Shown: positions 50,749 through 60,433, counted from the stretch's first letter. The stretch is 64,000 nt of DNA from Streptomyces sp. NBC_00654 (GCF_026341775.1 NZ_JAPEOB010000001.1:4464001-4528000); one strand, 5' to 3'. Numbers and translations: made by a program. The notes: generated from the letters alone by a model not told the origin.

Positions 50749-51651
50749 CTAGACGTTCCGGTGGTCGGGCGGGACGTCGAAGTGCTCTGCCCCTCGATGC
50801 CCGCAGGTCTCGCATGGACCGCCCACCTCAAGCGGTGGCGGCACGTATGCCGGGCACCGCCCGCAGGCTCGGCAGAAGGCCGGTTCCTCGTCCGGCGAGT
50901 CGTGCCGGGCGGAACGAGGCAGGACCTCGAACAACAGGGTCGCGTGTGCCCGGTTCATGTCGTTGGTGTCGAAGGTATGGCTGAAGCGATCCGCGAAGGA
51001 GACCTGCCCGCACTCGACCACCAGCTCGTCCGTGTCGTGCGGGGCGATCGACGCGGGCCGCCGCCGCAGCACCACCGGCGATCGGTCCGAACCCAGCCGG
51101 GTGCCCGGCGGATCGTGGAGGATCAACGGCGCCGGGCCCAAGTTCCGTACCGTGATCGCGGTCTCGGAGTCTTCACCGTGCAGCGTCGGCAGACCGTCCT
51201 GGGACGTGGTGGCCCGATCCAGCGCCATCCAGGGCTGCAAGGTCTCTTCCTCGCGGTACGACGCGACACAGGCGAACCGCAAGGTCTCCGCGTCGTTGTT
51301 GGTGATGCGCAGGTGCCAGGGTCCGGGGTTCTCCTCGAGCCCGGACAGGGTGATGAGGTAGCTGTCTGCGGGCAGCCGCCTTACCTCGGCCAGGGCCGCG
51401 ACGTCACCCTCGGTCTGACAGACCTCGGCCTTGCCCGTCCTGGCGTCCACCGTGGTGAGCAGGCCGTCACGGCCGGACTTGAGCTCGAAGGTCGGGTCGT
51501 GCCCGACGAGCGGACGGTTGTCGCGCCAGAGAGCGATCACGCGGATGAACATCTCGGTTGCCTCGATGGGCACGCCGAACGGAAGGGGTGGCCCCGTCGC
51601 GTCCCCGCGGAGTTCGAGCGGCTCTGTCTCCGGCAAGAGTTGGAACACCAT
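50749..51651 (-). CDS. Uncharacterised two-domain beta-sandwich protein with C-terminal Cys cluster (paralog A)
   Basis: 300 residues, no signal peptide. Domain 1 has IEATEMFIRVIALWRDNRPL, GPWHLRITNNDAETLRF and EETLQPWMALD; domain 2 has AITVRNLGPAPLILHDPPGT, ASIAPHDTDELVVECG and HTFDTNDMNRAHATLLFEV, again ASH/anchor-D-like. The tail CRACGRCPAYVPPP and GPCETCGHRGAEH holds five Cys and two His, a likely zinc ribbon. The ATG at 51651 has a strong GGAGG, 25 bases after the stop of the 1251-residue protein gene. Confidence 0.72.
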   Translation of the reverse strand: MVFQLLPETEPLELRGDATGPPLPFGVPIEATEMFIRVIALWRDNRPLVGHDPTFELKSGRDGLLTTVDARTGKAEVCQTEGDVAALAEVRRLPADSYLITLSGLEENPGPWHLRITNNDAETLRFACVASYREEETLQPWMALDRATTSQDGLPTLHGEDSETAITVRNLGPAPLILHDPPGTRLGSDRSPVVLRRRPASIAPHDTDELVVECGQVSFADRFSHTFDTNDMNRAHATLLFEVLPRSARHDSPDEEPAFCRACGRCPAYVPPPLEVGGPCETCGHRGAEHFDVPPDHRNV

Positions 51652-51676
51652 CGGTCTTTCCTCCGGGCATGGGTGG

Positions 51677-54600
51677 TCATGTGAGTTCGGCGATGTCGGC
51701 GTAGACGGGGCCGGTAGGCTCGCCCGCCGCTCCGGGAGCGGACTCGGTCTCGGTGACGGCGATACGCATCGGCCGTTCGTCGTTGGGCCGCAGGTCGAGT
51801 ACGAGGTTGTCCCCGAGCCGCCCGGTCGCCTGGGCCAGGGGGGTCCAGCCCGATGGCCCGATCAGGCCGTCCCGGGCCGCGCGCGGGTCACCGGCGAAGG
51901 CCTGCAGCTCGGCACGGACCGTGGTGAAGGGAGGCCCGGTCGGCCCCGGACCGCTGAGCACGACATCAGCCCGGTGGGCGGTGCGCGTGATGACGAGATC
52001 GCGCGGCGGGAGGAGCCGGACCGGATCGATCGCCAGCGGCGGGGACAGCCGCTGGTCGGGGTCCGCGGTGTTCTCCTGGTAGCGGGCCAGCGCCAGTCGG
52101 ACGAACGGACGGTACGAGGCCGCGGCAAGGGGGGAGAGGTCGAGGTCGGCGAACCAGCAGTCGGCACCCTCCTCGTAATGCGAACTGGCGTCCAGGCGGC
52201 TGGCCATCGCCACGACCGGGGCGCCCCCTAGCTCCGCCAGGTTCACCGTCCCGGAGACGTCCGCGCGGATGTGGGTGTCATCGAGGACGGCGGACGGTGT
52301 CGTGGTGGCCTGCAGCGGGTCACGGCCGGCCAGGCTGAGATGACGCCGTTGCCGGTCGGTGGGCGAGGCCGACGACCGCGGCCAGGCCAGGACGGCGAGC
52401 GCCTCGTCGGCGCCGGTGACGAACCATGGCCGTTCGAGCATGACACGCAGGCCGCCTCCGCTGCGCGACGACCGGATCACTGCTCCGCCGCCTTCGACGG
52501 ACCGGGTCCACCGGACGCTCGGCACCACGTGACGGACCTCCGGGGCCGGGGGCCGGGTGGTGCTCGCCACATCGGTGGCATCGAGCTTCCCGGTGACCGC
52601 GCAGGCCAGCGGATCCTGCGCGACGACCCGGCCGAAGTACTCACCGAAGCGCGAGACGGCGGTGACCGTGTAGCTGACCTTCCGCCGCCGCGCGTCGCCG
52701 AACTCGTGGCGCATCGGCGGGAACGCACCGTCGGGTGCCTCCAACAGCGGCGGCTTGTGCGCGATCTCGAACGAGCCGACGTCCGCCACGACCCGCCTCG
52801 ATGTCGGCCGGGCGGGGGCGACGTCGACGACATCGTCCCATTCGGCCCGGACGTCGATCCGTCCGGTGCTGCGTACGTCGATGTGGAACGCCGACGTCTT
52901 CAGCTCGGCGTCCGTGTCGCCCATGTGCCGGACGGCGCCGAACCGGCCGGTGGGGTGTGCCAGGGGGCGTTGCACCGCATGGACCAGGGTGATGGTGCGC
53001 GACGGGCTCACCAGCGGGTTGCGGCCGTACTCCGCCTCGATGTTGACCGGGTTGCTCGCATCCTGTGTGGCACCCGCCCAATGCGGGATGCCCAGGTCCG
53101 GGACGGCCAGCATGGAGGGACACGAGGGGAGGTCGACGGTGACCTGCTCGGCCGGGCCCAGCGAGACCGTGAACGTGCGAGGGCCGAGACCGGGACTGCG
53201 CCTGATGGTGCACCCGTCGGCAGCCGGCTCGACCCGCAGCGCGATGGGCTCCATGTCCGGCCAGGTCCCCCGCCACAGGCTCTGGGAGTCCTTCGAGTCG
53301 AACCCGTCGGCGGTTCCCGGATAGCCGGTGTCCGGATCGGTCGGCCGCGGCCGGTTCCGGAGGTTGACCCAGATCGTGCCGCGGTCGGCGAGCCAGGCCG
53401 GTCTCGGGAACGGGGGGTTCGCTGGAACGACCACATAGGTGCCGGAGCCGTCCGGGGCGCTCTCAAGATGTGCCCCGGTGATGTCGGCGACGTCCTTGTC
53501 CGCGCGGGTCGCGATCTCGAACTGTTTGCGGACCTCGTCCATTGCGGCATCCGGTCCGAACGCGGTGCTGAACGCCCCTTCGTACTGGAGGGCCAGCTCG
53601 AACGAGCTCTTCGGGGGGAACAGGTAACGGAGCTCGGCGGCAGGGTAGCCGTGCGCCGCGGCGTAGGCGGCCGCATCGGTGCCGCGCTCGGTCCGTACCA
53701 CCATGCGGTGCGGCCCGGCGCCGTCGACGTAGGCCGCGGTCGGCAACAGCTCCGGTGCCGGATTCGGATCGAAGCGCCGATGGACGATCTTCTCCGTAGC
53801 GTCCTCCGAGCCGGGCTGGTCGCGCCGCAGCCCGCCGCCGGCGAGGTCGGCCAGCCGCGCCCGGAACCGGTAGGTCGAGCCGAACTTCAGTCGGGGCAGC
53901 GACCCGTCCACGGCCTCGGCTGCCGCGGCGAACGGCGGCGACGGCTCGGCTGCGGCCGGATCCACCACCCGGTCGGGCCGGGGCACCACCTGGTTCCAGC
54001 CGTCCCAGCGGGCCACGGCCTCATGGACGTGGAGCGCGGCGCTCGCACCGGAGCCGCCTGTCGTCGCCGAGCCGACGGGGACGAAGCCCTCGTCGAACAG
54101 GCCCGGCAGACCATGCTCCGGGGGGAGCGCAACCCCGCCGACGGTGTAGCGGACCTGGCGCCGGCACAGCGAGTGCCACCTTCCGGCGGCGAAGACGTCG
54201 AGCCGGTATCCCGCGAGCAGGTTCTCCGCGGTCAGCGGAGAGCTCAGGAGTTTCTGCGGTGTGTCCCGGTCGGTGGCTCGCTGCAGCCGCGCGAAGTGCT
54301 CCTCGCGGCGGTTGCGTTCGATCAGGGCGAAGCCGGTGGAGCGCAGCGCGGGCAGACCGGCGGCGTCCGCCGCCTCCGGCGGTACCTGTCCGCGGTCCGA
54401 CTGGGCGACGCTGACCATCCGCAGCGCCGCGCTGTCGATATCGAACGGCATGACCGCGTACGGGGAGCTCGTGGGTGTGCCCGCCAGGGTGACCTTGGCC
54501 AGGGGCAGCATCCCTTGGGGGCGTGCGGTACCCGCCGCAGGCGGCATCAGCGGGACGAACCGGGAACCGGCCAGCGAGTAGGCGGTCGTCGGCCGCAGAT

Positions 54601-55432
54601 CGTCCTGGTGGGCGTTGGTCCAGCCGGCCGGGGCACCGGGGTCGGAAACGGGCCACAGGGGTTCCAGGCGGAGGTGCGCGGGGCCGTCCGCGGAGGACAG
54701 CTCGGCCACCGGCACCGCGAAGTCGATCACCAGGCCCACCGTGCGCAGCAGGAGGGGGTGACCGGCCAGCCGGGCGACGACGTCATGAAAGTCCAGGTCC
54801 TGGGCCTCCTCCTCGGCGGGCGTCGCGAGGTCGGGGTTCTCCCGACGGTAGAACAGGTAGGCCCGCACCAGCGGTGACGTGTCGGCCTCGGCGGTGTCGC
54901 GGTCGGAGAGCGTCGCCGCGGCCTGCCAGTCTCGCGCGATCTCCTGCAACGCCGCCTCCCGCCGGGCGCGCTGGCGATGGTCGCGGGCGCCGGTCCTGGC
55001 GAGGGCCCACGTGGTCCGGGTGTACGCCTGCTTGATCTCCGTACCGGCCTCGTCCGCCGGGAAGTCCCGGACCTGACGGGCCCGGTAGCTGGTCGGTTGG
55101 TAGGGCCGGACGGGCATGGAGGCGGGGAACATCGTTCGCCAGGCGGACAGCTGCTGCTCCGGCGTGCACAGCGGCCGACCGTCCTCGGAGGCGGGCCGGA
55201 TCCGGGTGAGAGTGAGCCGCCGGTCGCCCCGGTACGCGGCGAAGTCCATGTCCTCCAGGCGGGAGGGCCAGGCCTGCATACCGAACTCTCCGACGGTCAG
55301 GGGAGTCCCGGGTGGGGCCAGCAGCCGCGGGGTGAGCAGCACCGAGAACAGGGCCCGTCGTGCTCCGGTGGTCTCCGCGCGGCCACCGGGTATGACGGTC
55401 CAGACGAACTGGCGGGTGAGGGCGAGCGCCAT
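51677..55432 (-). CDS. Uncharacterised 1251-residue protein
   Basis: No signal peptide, no transmembrane helix, no nucleotide-binding or catalytic motif that I recognise. The N-terminal third has helical stretches (RARREAALQEIARDWQAAAT) and the rest is beta-rich, with fibronectin-III-like pieces (STYRFRARLADLAGGGLR, KVSYTVTAVSRFGEYFGR) and RPFVRLALARYQEN near the end. A large scaffold or shell component is conceivable. ATG 55432 lies two bases after the stop of the 896-residue protein gene, so the two are translationally coupled and probably made in similar amounts. Confidence 0.72.
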   Translation of the reverse strand: MALALTRQFVWTVIPGGRAETTGARRALFSVLLTPRLLAPPGTPLTVGEFGMQAWPSRLEDMDFAAYRGDRRLTLTRIRPASEDGRPLCTPEQQLSAWRTMFPASMPVRPYQPTSYRARQVRDFPADEAGTEIKQAYTRTTWALARTGARDHRQRARREAALQEIARDWQAAATLSDRDTAEADTSPLVRAYLFYRRENPDLATPAEEEAQDLDFHDVVARLAGHPLLLRTVGLVIDFAVPVAELSSADGPAHLRLEPLWPVSDPGAPAGWTNAHQDDLRPTTAYSLAGSRFVPLMPPAAGTARPQGMLPLAKVTLAGTPTSSPYAVMPFDIDSAALRMVSVAQSDRGQVPPEAADAAGLPALRSTGFALIERNRREEHFARLQRATDRDTPQKLLSSPLTAENLLAGYRLDVFAAGRWHSLCRRQVRYTVGGVALPPEHGLPGLFDEGFVPVGSATTGGSGASAALHVHEAVARWDGWNQVVPRPDRVVDPAAAEPSPPFAAAAEAVDGSLPRLKFGSTYRFRARLADLAGGGLRRDQPGSEDATEKIVHRRFDPNPAPELLPTAAYVDGAGPHRMVVRTERGTDAAAYAAAHGYPAAELRYLFPPKSSFELALQYEGAFSTAFGPDAAMDEVRKQFEIATRADKDVADITGAHLESAPDGSGTYVVVPANPPFPRPAWLADRGTIWVNLRNRPRPTDPDTGYPGTADGFDSKDSQSLWRGTWPDMEPIALRVEPAADGCTIRRSPGLGPRTFTVSLGPAEQVTVDLPSCPSMLAVPDLGIPHWAGATQDASNPVNIEAEYGRNPLVSPSRTITLVHAVQRPLAHPTGRFGAVRHMGDTDAELKTSAFHIDVRSTGRIDVRAEWDDVVDVAPARPTSRRVVADVGSFEIAHKPPLLEAPDGAFPPMRHEFGDARRRKVSYTVTAVSRFGEYFGRVVAQDPLACAVTGKLDATDVASTTRPPAPEVRHVVPSVRWTRSVEGGGAVIRSSRSGGGLRVMLERPWFVTGADEALAVLAWPRSSASPTDRQRRHLSLAGRDPLQATTTPSAVLDDTHIRADVSGTVNLAELGGAPVVAMASRLDASSHYEEGADCWFADLDLSPLAAASYRPFVRLALARYQENTADPDQRLSPPLAIDPVRLLPPRDLVITRTAHRADVVLSGPGPTGPPFTTVRAELQAFAGDPRAARDGLIGPSGWTPLAQATGRLGDNLVLDLRPNDERPMRIAVTETESAPGAAGEPTGPVYADIAELT

Positions 55433-55434
55433 GA

Positions 55435-58125
55435 TCACTCCTGCGTGAATGCCTTGCAGTAGGTGTGCCAGGGGAAGGACGATCCGACCGGACCCCATGC
55501 GTGCTGCACCGAGGACGGGTTCGCGGCCGTGAGCGGGGCCCTGTCGTGGGGGGCCACGGCCTGGTCCGAACCGGTGAAGGTCTTCTCGCAGGTGATCTCG
55601 ACGGAGGTGGACCAGAAGGTGAGGTCCACCGCAATGACGAGCCGGGCCTTGCCGCGCAGGATGTTCGGTTCGACGAAGGTCAGGCTGATCGTGAGCTCGA
55701 CGGAGACCGAGACCAGCCCGAGGACACGGACGGATCCGCCGATGCGCAAGTAGCCCGCGATCTCGATGGTGCTGCCGCGTTTGGTGAACACGACGCCGCC
55801 GAAGACGTGCACCTCGCCGCGGGCGACTCCGAAGTCCATCGCCACGGCGGCGCCGAACTCGATGCCGCCGACGAATCGTTCCAGACCGGAATCGTTCCCG
55901 CCGGCACGGATGCCCAGCTCCAGGTAGCCGCCGCCACCGAAACCCATCACGGTGACCAGGAACGGACGGTCCCGGGTCCCGAAGGAGAAGTCGACCGTCA
56001 CCGGGTCGTCGCCGAGCGACAGGGTGATGCCGGCCTGCAGCAGCAGGTTCTGCACGACGAACACTCCCAGCTGCGGCGGTGGCGAGACGGCGAGCGCGTA
56101 GCGGACGCGCACCTCGCGGCTGCCCACCTCGACGGTGGGTGCCTTGCCGCCGATGCCCGGGAGGTAGCTGCTGAGCTGCTGTACGAACTTCAGCTGCCGG
56201 CCGAGCCGCGCCGAGCTGACCACCAGCGTGGTCTCCGGGAGTTCGCCCGGTTCGGCGTGGAACTTCAGGGCGGTGAACCCGAGCTTGACCAGGTACTGGC
56301 TCTCCGCGGGGGAGGGGATGCCGATCGCGAAGTTGGTGACCGTGCCGTCGATCGTGCTCCGTGGCCGGCCGTCGACCAGCTCCGTCCGTATGCCGAGTGT
56401 GACCCTGCAGTCGGCCAGGGGCTGGAAGGGGCCCTTCTCGCTGGTCAGGGACTCGGTCCAGTGCAGGGTGGCCTGCGGTGTGGGGGTGCGCGACCAGGTG
56501 ATCGTCGGGCGCCCGGTGACCTGGCCGATGATGTCCACCAGCGGGACGACGCCGAGCAGTTTGGCGCCGCGGTCGAACAACTTCGCCGGGTCGGTGGGCA
56601 GGTTCGCCACCGTGGGACCCAGCTCGCGATGAATCCGGTCCACGGCCATCGACGGTGCGGCCGCGACGGCGGCCCGGGCGGCGGCGAAGTTCACGGGGAC
56701 CTTGTCAGGGAGTTCGAGCAGGACATCCGGCGGTCTCCCGGACCCTGCGGCGTCCGCCACCTCCCGCGCCAGCGTCGCGCGGATGGTCTGGTGCTGCCCC
56801 AGCAGCTGCTGCACCGCCGGGAGGGTCACCTCCAGCCCGGCGATCCGGGGGTGGAACGCGGTACCGCTCCCGATCCTGGTGGCTGCGAGGGTGAGTGACC
56901 GGACGTGCTGCTCGGAGCGTTCGACCGCCTCCACGACCTTGTCCGCCCGTCGGCGCACCACCAGTGGAACGGCCCGGTCGACGAGGGCCGTCGGGGGGCC
57001 GGGGGCGGCTTCGAGATCCTCCCGCGGCCCGCCTGCGTACAGGGTGTTGAGGAATCCGACATCGGTGCCCTTCTCGGCGAAGACCAGAGGCAGGTGCAGG
57101 GGAACGACGTCGCCGGCGGAGGATGCGTGGACCGTGAACATCACTGGGAGTCCGTCCCGCGTCAGCCAGTGGGCGCGGGCGCCGACCGCCGGCCGGTCGA
57201 GCGGGGTCACCAGCACGGGCTCGATGGCCACCCGGTGGAACGGAAACTCGCGTTCGTGCCGTGCCTCGATGCCGTAATCGAGGACCGGCTGCGTCACGAC
57301 CAGGGTGACGGTGCGGTGCAGTCCCGCCACTCCAGTGACCGGGTCGAACTTCCGCTCGGTCACCTCCACGATGGAGGCCTCGTTCCCGAAGGGAAACAGG
57401 ACTCCCCGCTGCAGCAGCCGGATGTAGGCGTCGCGCCCCATCACGACACGGTGAGTCCATTCCAGATCCGGGTAGGCCACCGAGCCGGAGAACCACGCGC
57501 CGCACGAGGAAAGGATGAGCGAGCCGACGGAGACCGGAGTACCGGGGTGGTCGCAACCTCGGGCGGCGATCTTCTTGACACCCTCGCCGAGCGGGGTGCT
57601 GTCGGCGAACGGTGTCTCCAACGGCAGGCTGGCGAAGGGGAAGACGGCCGAGTACGTGGGCGAGGACGGTGCCAGGATCCGGGTGTGCCATATCGCGGTG
57701 ACGCCGTCGTCACTGGTGGCGGGGCGGTGGGGGTGCTGACAGCGGGCCTCGTCCTCGACGGCGAGAAGAAGCCGCCACGGCAGTTCGAGCGTGCTGGCCT
57801 TGCCCTGCTCCCGTGGCGTGCCGACCAGCTTCAGCTTGTTCGCCGCGTCGAGCACACCCTCGACGGTCAGGGGGATGACGTAACCGGGCGGCACGGTGAA
57901 ATGCAGGCTGGTCGGCCCTGCCGGCCGCCCCTGCACCGAGAGCGAGCCCACCACGCTTTCCGCGACGTGCTGCGGCTCCAGGTCGACGATCAGGCGGCCC
58001 TCGCCCGTGGCGACCCATTCCCTGACCCCGGCGGCACCGGTGCGTTCCTGCAAGCCCGTCGAGCGGACCGTCAGCGACACGAGATCGCTCGGACGCAGGA
58101 CCGCATATCGCTCCGTGGCACTCAT
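55435..58125 (-). CDS. Uncharacterised 896-residue protein with Gly/beta-rich C-terminus
   Basis: First gene of the minus-strand set. Residues 1-550 are mixed alpha/beta without recognisable motifs. From about 690 the sequence alternates hydrophobic and polar residues with many glycines (VMGFGGGGYLELGIRAGG, GEVHVFGGVVFTKRGSTIEI, LVSVSVELTISLTFVEP), which predicts a long antiparallel beta-sheet or barrel-like structure. No signal peptide is present, so a classical outer-membrane barrel is unlikely. ATG 58125 has CGAGG upstream; the frame extends left without coding character. The function is unknown. Confidence 0.72.
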   Translation of the reverse strand: MSATERYAVLRPSDLVSLTVRSTGLQERTGAAGVREWVATGEGRLIVDLEPQHVAESVVGSLSVQGRPAGPTSLHFTVPPGYVIPLTVEGVLDAANKLKLVGTPREQGKASTLELPWRLLLAVEDEARCQHPHRPATSDDGVTAIWHTRILAPSSPTYSAVFPFASLPLETPFADSTPLGEGVKKIAARGCDHPGTPVSVGSLILSSCGAWFSGSVAYPDLEWTHRVVMGRDAYIRLLQRGVLFPFGNEASIVEVTERKFDPVTGVAGLHRTVTLVVTQPVLDYGIEARHEREFPFHRVAIEPVLVTPLDRPAVGARAHWLTRDGLPVMFTVHASSAGDVVPLHLPLVFAEKGTDVGFLNTLYAGGPREDLEAAPGPPTALVDRAVPLVVRRRADKVVEAVERSEQHVRSLTLAATRIGSGTAFHPRIAGLEVTLPAVQQLLGQHQTIRATLAREVADAAGSGRPPDVLLELPDKVPVNFAAARAAVAAAPSMAVDRIHRELGPTVANLPTDPAKLFDRGAKLLGVVPLVDIIGQVTGRPTITWSRTPTPQATLHWTESLTSEKGPFQPLADCRVTLGIRTELVDGRPRSTIDGTVTNFAIGIPSPAESQYLVKLGFTALKFHAEPGELPETTLVVSSARLGRQLKFVQQLSSYLPGIGGKAPTVEVGSREVRVRYALAVSPPPQLGVFVVQNLLLQAGITLSLGDDPVTVDFSFGTRDRPFLVTVMGFGGGGYLELGIRAGGNDSGLERFVGGIEFGAAVAMDFGVARGEVHVFGGVVFTKRGSTIEIAGYLRIGGSVRVLGLVSVSVELTISLTFVEPNILRGKARLVIAVDLTFWSTSVEITCEKTFTGSDQAVAPHDRAPLTAANPSSVQHAWGPVGSSFPWHTYCKAFTQE

Positions 58126-58301
58126 GCCAGACCTCGAATGTTGTTCGGGTCGCCCGGTCCGATCCTGAGAAACGTTCCGCACGCGGGATGTTCAGGAGGG
58201 AATCTTGTCGTTCCCCTGCCACACGTGGTCGGGGTTCCCCCTGCCACAGGGGGTCGCCGACTCCGGGCGCCGTTCTCGTCCCCCATTGTCCGCCGCTCCG
58301 T

Positions 58302-58339
58302 AACGCCCCGCACCCCGGTACGGGGCGGGGCGGGGCGTT
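58302..58339. terminator. GC-rich hairpin upstream of the 896-residue protein gene
   Basis: AACGCCCCG pairs with CGGGGCGTT and an inner CCCCG/CGGGG pair closes a three-base loop. Its position about 180 bases before the gene suggests a leader structure, or a terminator for transcription entering from the protease side. Confidence 0.4.
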
Positions 58340-58582
58340 GCCGGTGACCTGACGGGCAGGGCCGTGTGCAGGTCCGCCCCCGACACCGTGCGGAGGTGAT
58401 CATCCGCGTGCTCGGACACGGGGCGGGAGTGCCGGACCGGGTGACCGGCGGCTGCCGCGTTGTTCGGGCCGCGCCCCGAAGCGGGACGGGACAGGTGGAG
58501 GCGAGCGACGACATCCGGAATCCGGGGTCCGGCGGAGCGCCCGCCATGTCGAAGAACAGGCCCGCCCTCGCCGTTCGTCCAC

Positions 58583-58628
58583 GTTGTTCTTCACACCGCA
58601 CACCGCCCGGGGTTGTTCTTCACACCGC
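58583..58628. repeat. Pair of 17-base direct repeats, possible regulatory sites
   Basis: GTTGTTCTTCACACCGC occurs at 58583-58599 and at 58612-58628, a 29-base period. Two identical sites on nearly the same helix face are typical of paired activator binding in divergent promoters. Confidence 0.55.
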
Positions 58629-59119
58629 CAGGGACGGTTGTCCCGCGGTCATCGCAGCGCTCATCCCTCATCCGCCTGATGTTCGAGGTTCCCGCGCGCC
58701 CAGCCTGGACGAGGACGGCCGGGTCGACCGGCTTCGGTACTCCGGCATTTCGTGCGGCTCCGCTTCGACCGACAGTGTGCGGATGAGGCCTCCTACTGGG
58801 TGCCGTTCCGGCAGGCTGAGCCAACCATGCGGGGGTAAAATCTGCATTGCAGGGCCGTCGTACGGGAATTGCGCGCACGCCTACGCTTATGCGCCCCGGC
58901 CGGCTTCCCGCGATTTCCCGGGACGGCTGGAGCGCCTCGCTTCGCGCCACAGGCGATGCCTCTCGGAAGAGACCACGTATTGGCCGCAGAGGGAACGTTG
59001 GTCATCGGGCCGGACGAGCCTCCGCGAACCAGAGCCGAACCGCCGTCGACGGCACATTTCCGACGACAACAGGAAGTCCACGACGGAAGCAGAATGCAGG
59101 GCAGTAGAAGGGGACCAAG

Positions 59120-60307
59120 ATGATGAATGACCAACGCGGCTGGGGCGAGAAGGGGTTTTCCACTCCTCCGGATACGCCTCCTGAAGGCTCGACCGGTGAA
59201 CAGCCCGAGGGCTTCATGCTTCCCCCACGGGAACCGTCGGCGGAGAGCCGCGCGGAACTTGAGCGGGCAGCCGGCCTGACGGATTTCCGAGTCGGCACGG
59301 CGAGAGAAGAAGTCGAGGCGGCGTTGTTCGCCGACGCGGCGAACAAGGTCCGTGACGAGCGGCCGCGCCCTCCGGATCAGTTCCTGGGTGCGGGTAATGT
59401 ACAAGGTGTCGGCTGGGGGCCGGCCGGGCCGGGCTCCACCGCCCTCCCCGGAACCGAGGTGCTACGGGTTTACGTGGCGGAGCCGCAGGAGACGAGCGCC
59501 GTACGGGACGTCCTGGTCGACGCTCTTGGCGTCCGGACCGCTGGGGACGTTCCCCTTGAGGTGGTGCACAGCGGCCTCATCAATCTGCAGAACCTTACGC
59601 ACCGGCACCGAAAGGCCGCCGGAGGCCTCTCTGTCGGGCATGAAACGGGAGTCCAGGGCACCTTGGGTTTCCTCGCGCGGGGACGTAGCGCGCCTGACGC
59701 GAACAAGCTCTTCCTGGTGAGCGCCAACCACGTGATCGCGAAGCTGAATGCCGCCGAATACAATTCCTGCATCGTGCAGCCTGCCCCGGCTGACGGTGGA
59801 CGCTGTTCCACCGACCGGATCGCTTTGCTGGACAAGGTCCACCCCCTTGATCTGACGTTTCTCACGACCAACTACGCCGACTGCGCCCGGGCTTGGTGCT
59901 ACCCCAGCGAAGTGGTGCAGGAGCAGCTCCAGGTGCACCAAGTTCCGGGGACCGGCCCGCAGTACTACGGGATCGGACATGTGCCTCAATGGGCCACGCC
60001 GAACATGTGGGTCGGTAAGACCGGCTGCCTCACTCAGACCACCTACGGAAGGGTTCTGGAGACCAACTGGGGAGGGCTCATCGGCGTCCCGAACAGCCTT
60101 ACGAAGATTCCGTTCGCGGGGCAGATATCCATCATGAACCCCGGATACACCTTCTCCCTACCCGGCGACTCCGGTGCCGTCGCCTGGTCGTACGACGCAA
60201 ACGCCAACCCTGTGGGATTGGTCATCGGAGGCGATCCATACACCGGAGTCTCAGTCGCCAGCCACGCCAGCTGGGTTCTCGACTACCTGGATCTGGTTCT
60301 TGTCTGA
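59120..60307 (+). CDS. Trypsin-like serine protease without signal peptide
   Basis: 395 residues. The catalytic triad can be read: His in LVSANHVIAKLN, Asp in HPLDLTFLTT and Ser in LPGDSGAVAWSY (GDSG motif). The N-terminal 90 residues are Pro/Glu-rich and disordered-looking (STPPDTPPEGSTGEQPEGFM), with no signal sequence, so it is probably intracellular. Cys residues in CIVQPAPADGGRC and DCARAWC may pair. ATG 59120 has AAGGGGACC upstream; a second ATG follows directly. It is divergent from the five uncharacterised genes across a 1-kb regulatory gap, and context suggests it acts with them. Confidence 0.82.
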   Translation: MMNDQRGWGEKGFSTPPDTPPEGSTGEQPEGFMLPPREPSAESRAELERAAGLTDFRVGTAREEVEAALFADAANKVRDERPRPPDQFLGAGNVQGVGWGPAGPGSTALPGTEVLRVYVAEPQETSAVRDVLVDALGVRTAGDVPLEVVHSGLINLQNLTHRHRKAAGGLSVGHETGVQGTLGFLARGRSAPDANKLFLVSANHVIAKLNAAEYNSCIVQPAPADGGRCSTDRIALLDKVHPLDLTFLTTNYADCARAWCYPSEVVQEQLQVHQVPGTGPQYYGIGHVPQWATPNMWVGKTGCLTQTTYGRVLETNWGGLIGVPNSLTKIPFAGQISIMNPGYTFSLPGDSGAVAWSYDANANPVGLVIGGDPYTGVSVASHASWVLDYLDLVLV

Positions 60308-60433
60308 CCCGGGCCGCCGCGCGTACGGCACCTGGCTCCTCCGGGCTTTCGAAGGACTCACGGAGATTCGCCGAGTTCATGCTCGACACGTACCGCTTCG
60401 CGGACGCGGCGCATGACCTGGACCGGTCCTGCT

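Larger units (their letters stand above)
58126..59119. other. 1-kb divergent intergenic region of the uncharacterised locus
   Basis: Lies between the 896-residue protein gene and the protease gene. It contains a nested hairpin at 58302-58339 and a pair of 17-base direct repeats at 58583-58599 and 58612-58628. TAAAAT near 58836 could be a -10 element for the protease. No coding frame is credible. Confidence 0.5.

Noticed and set aside
49336..54877. Long plus-strand open frames of 782 and 868 residues
   Set aside because: They oppose the five uncharacterised minus-strand genes. The minus frames have ribosome sites, tight spacing and paralogous similarity to each other; the plus frames have none of these.
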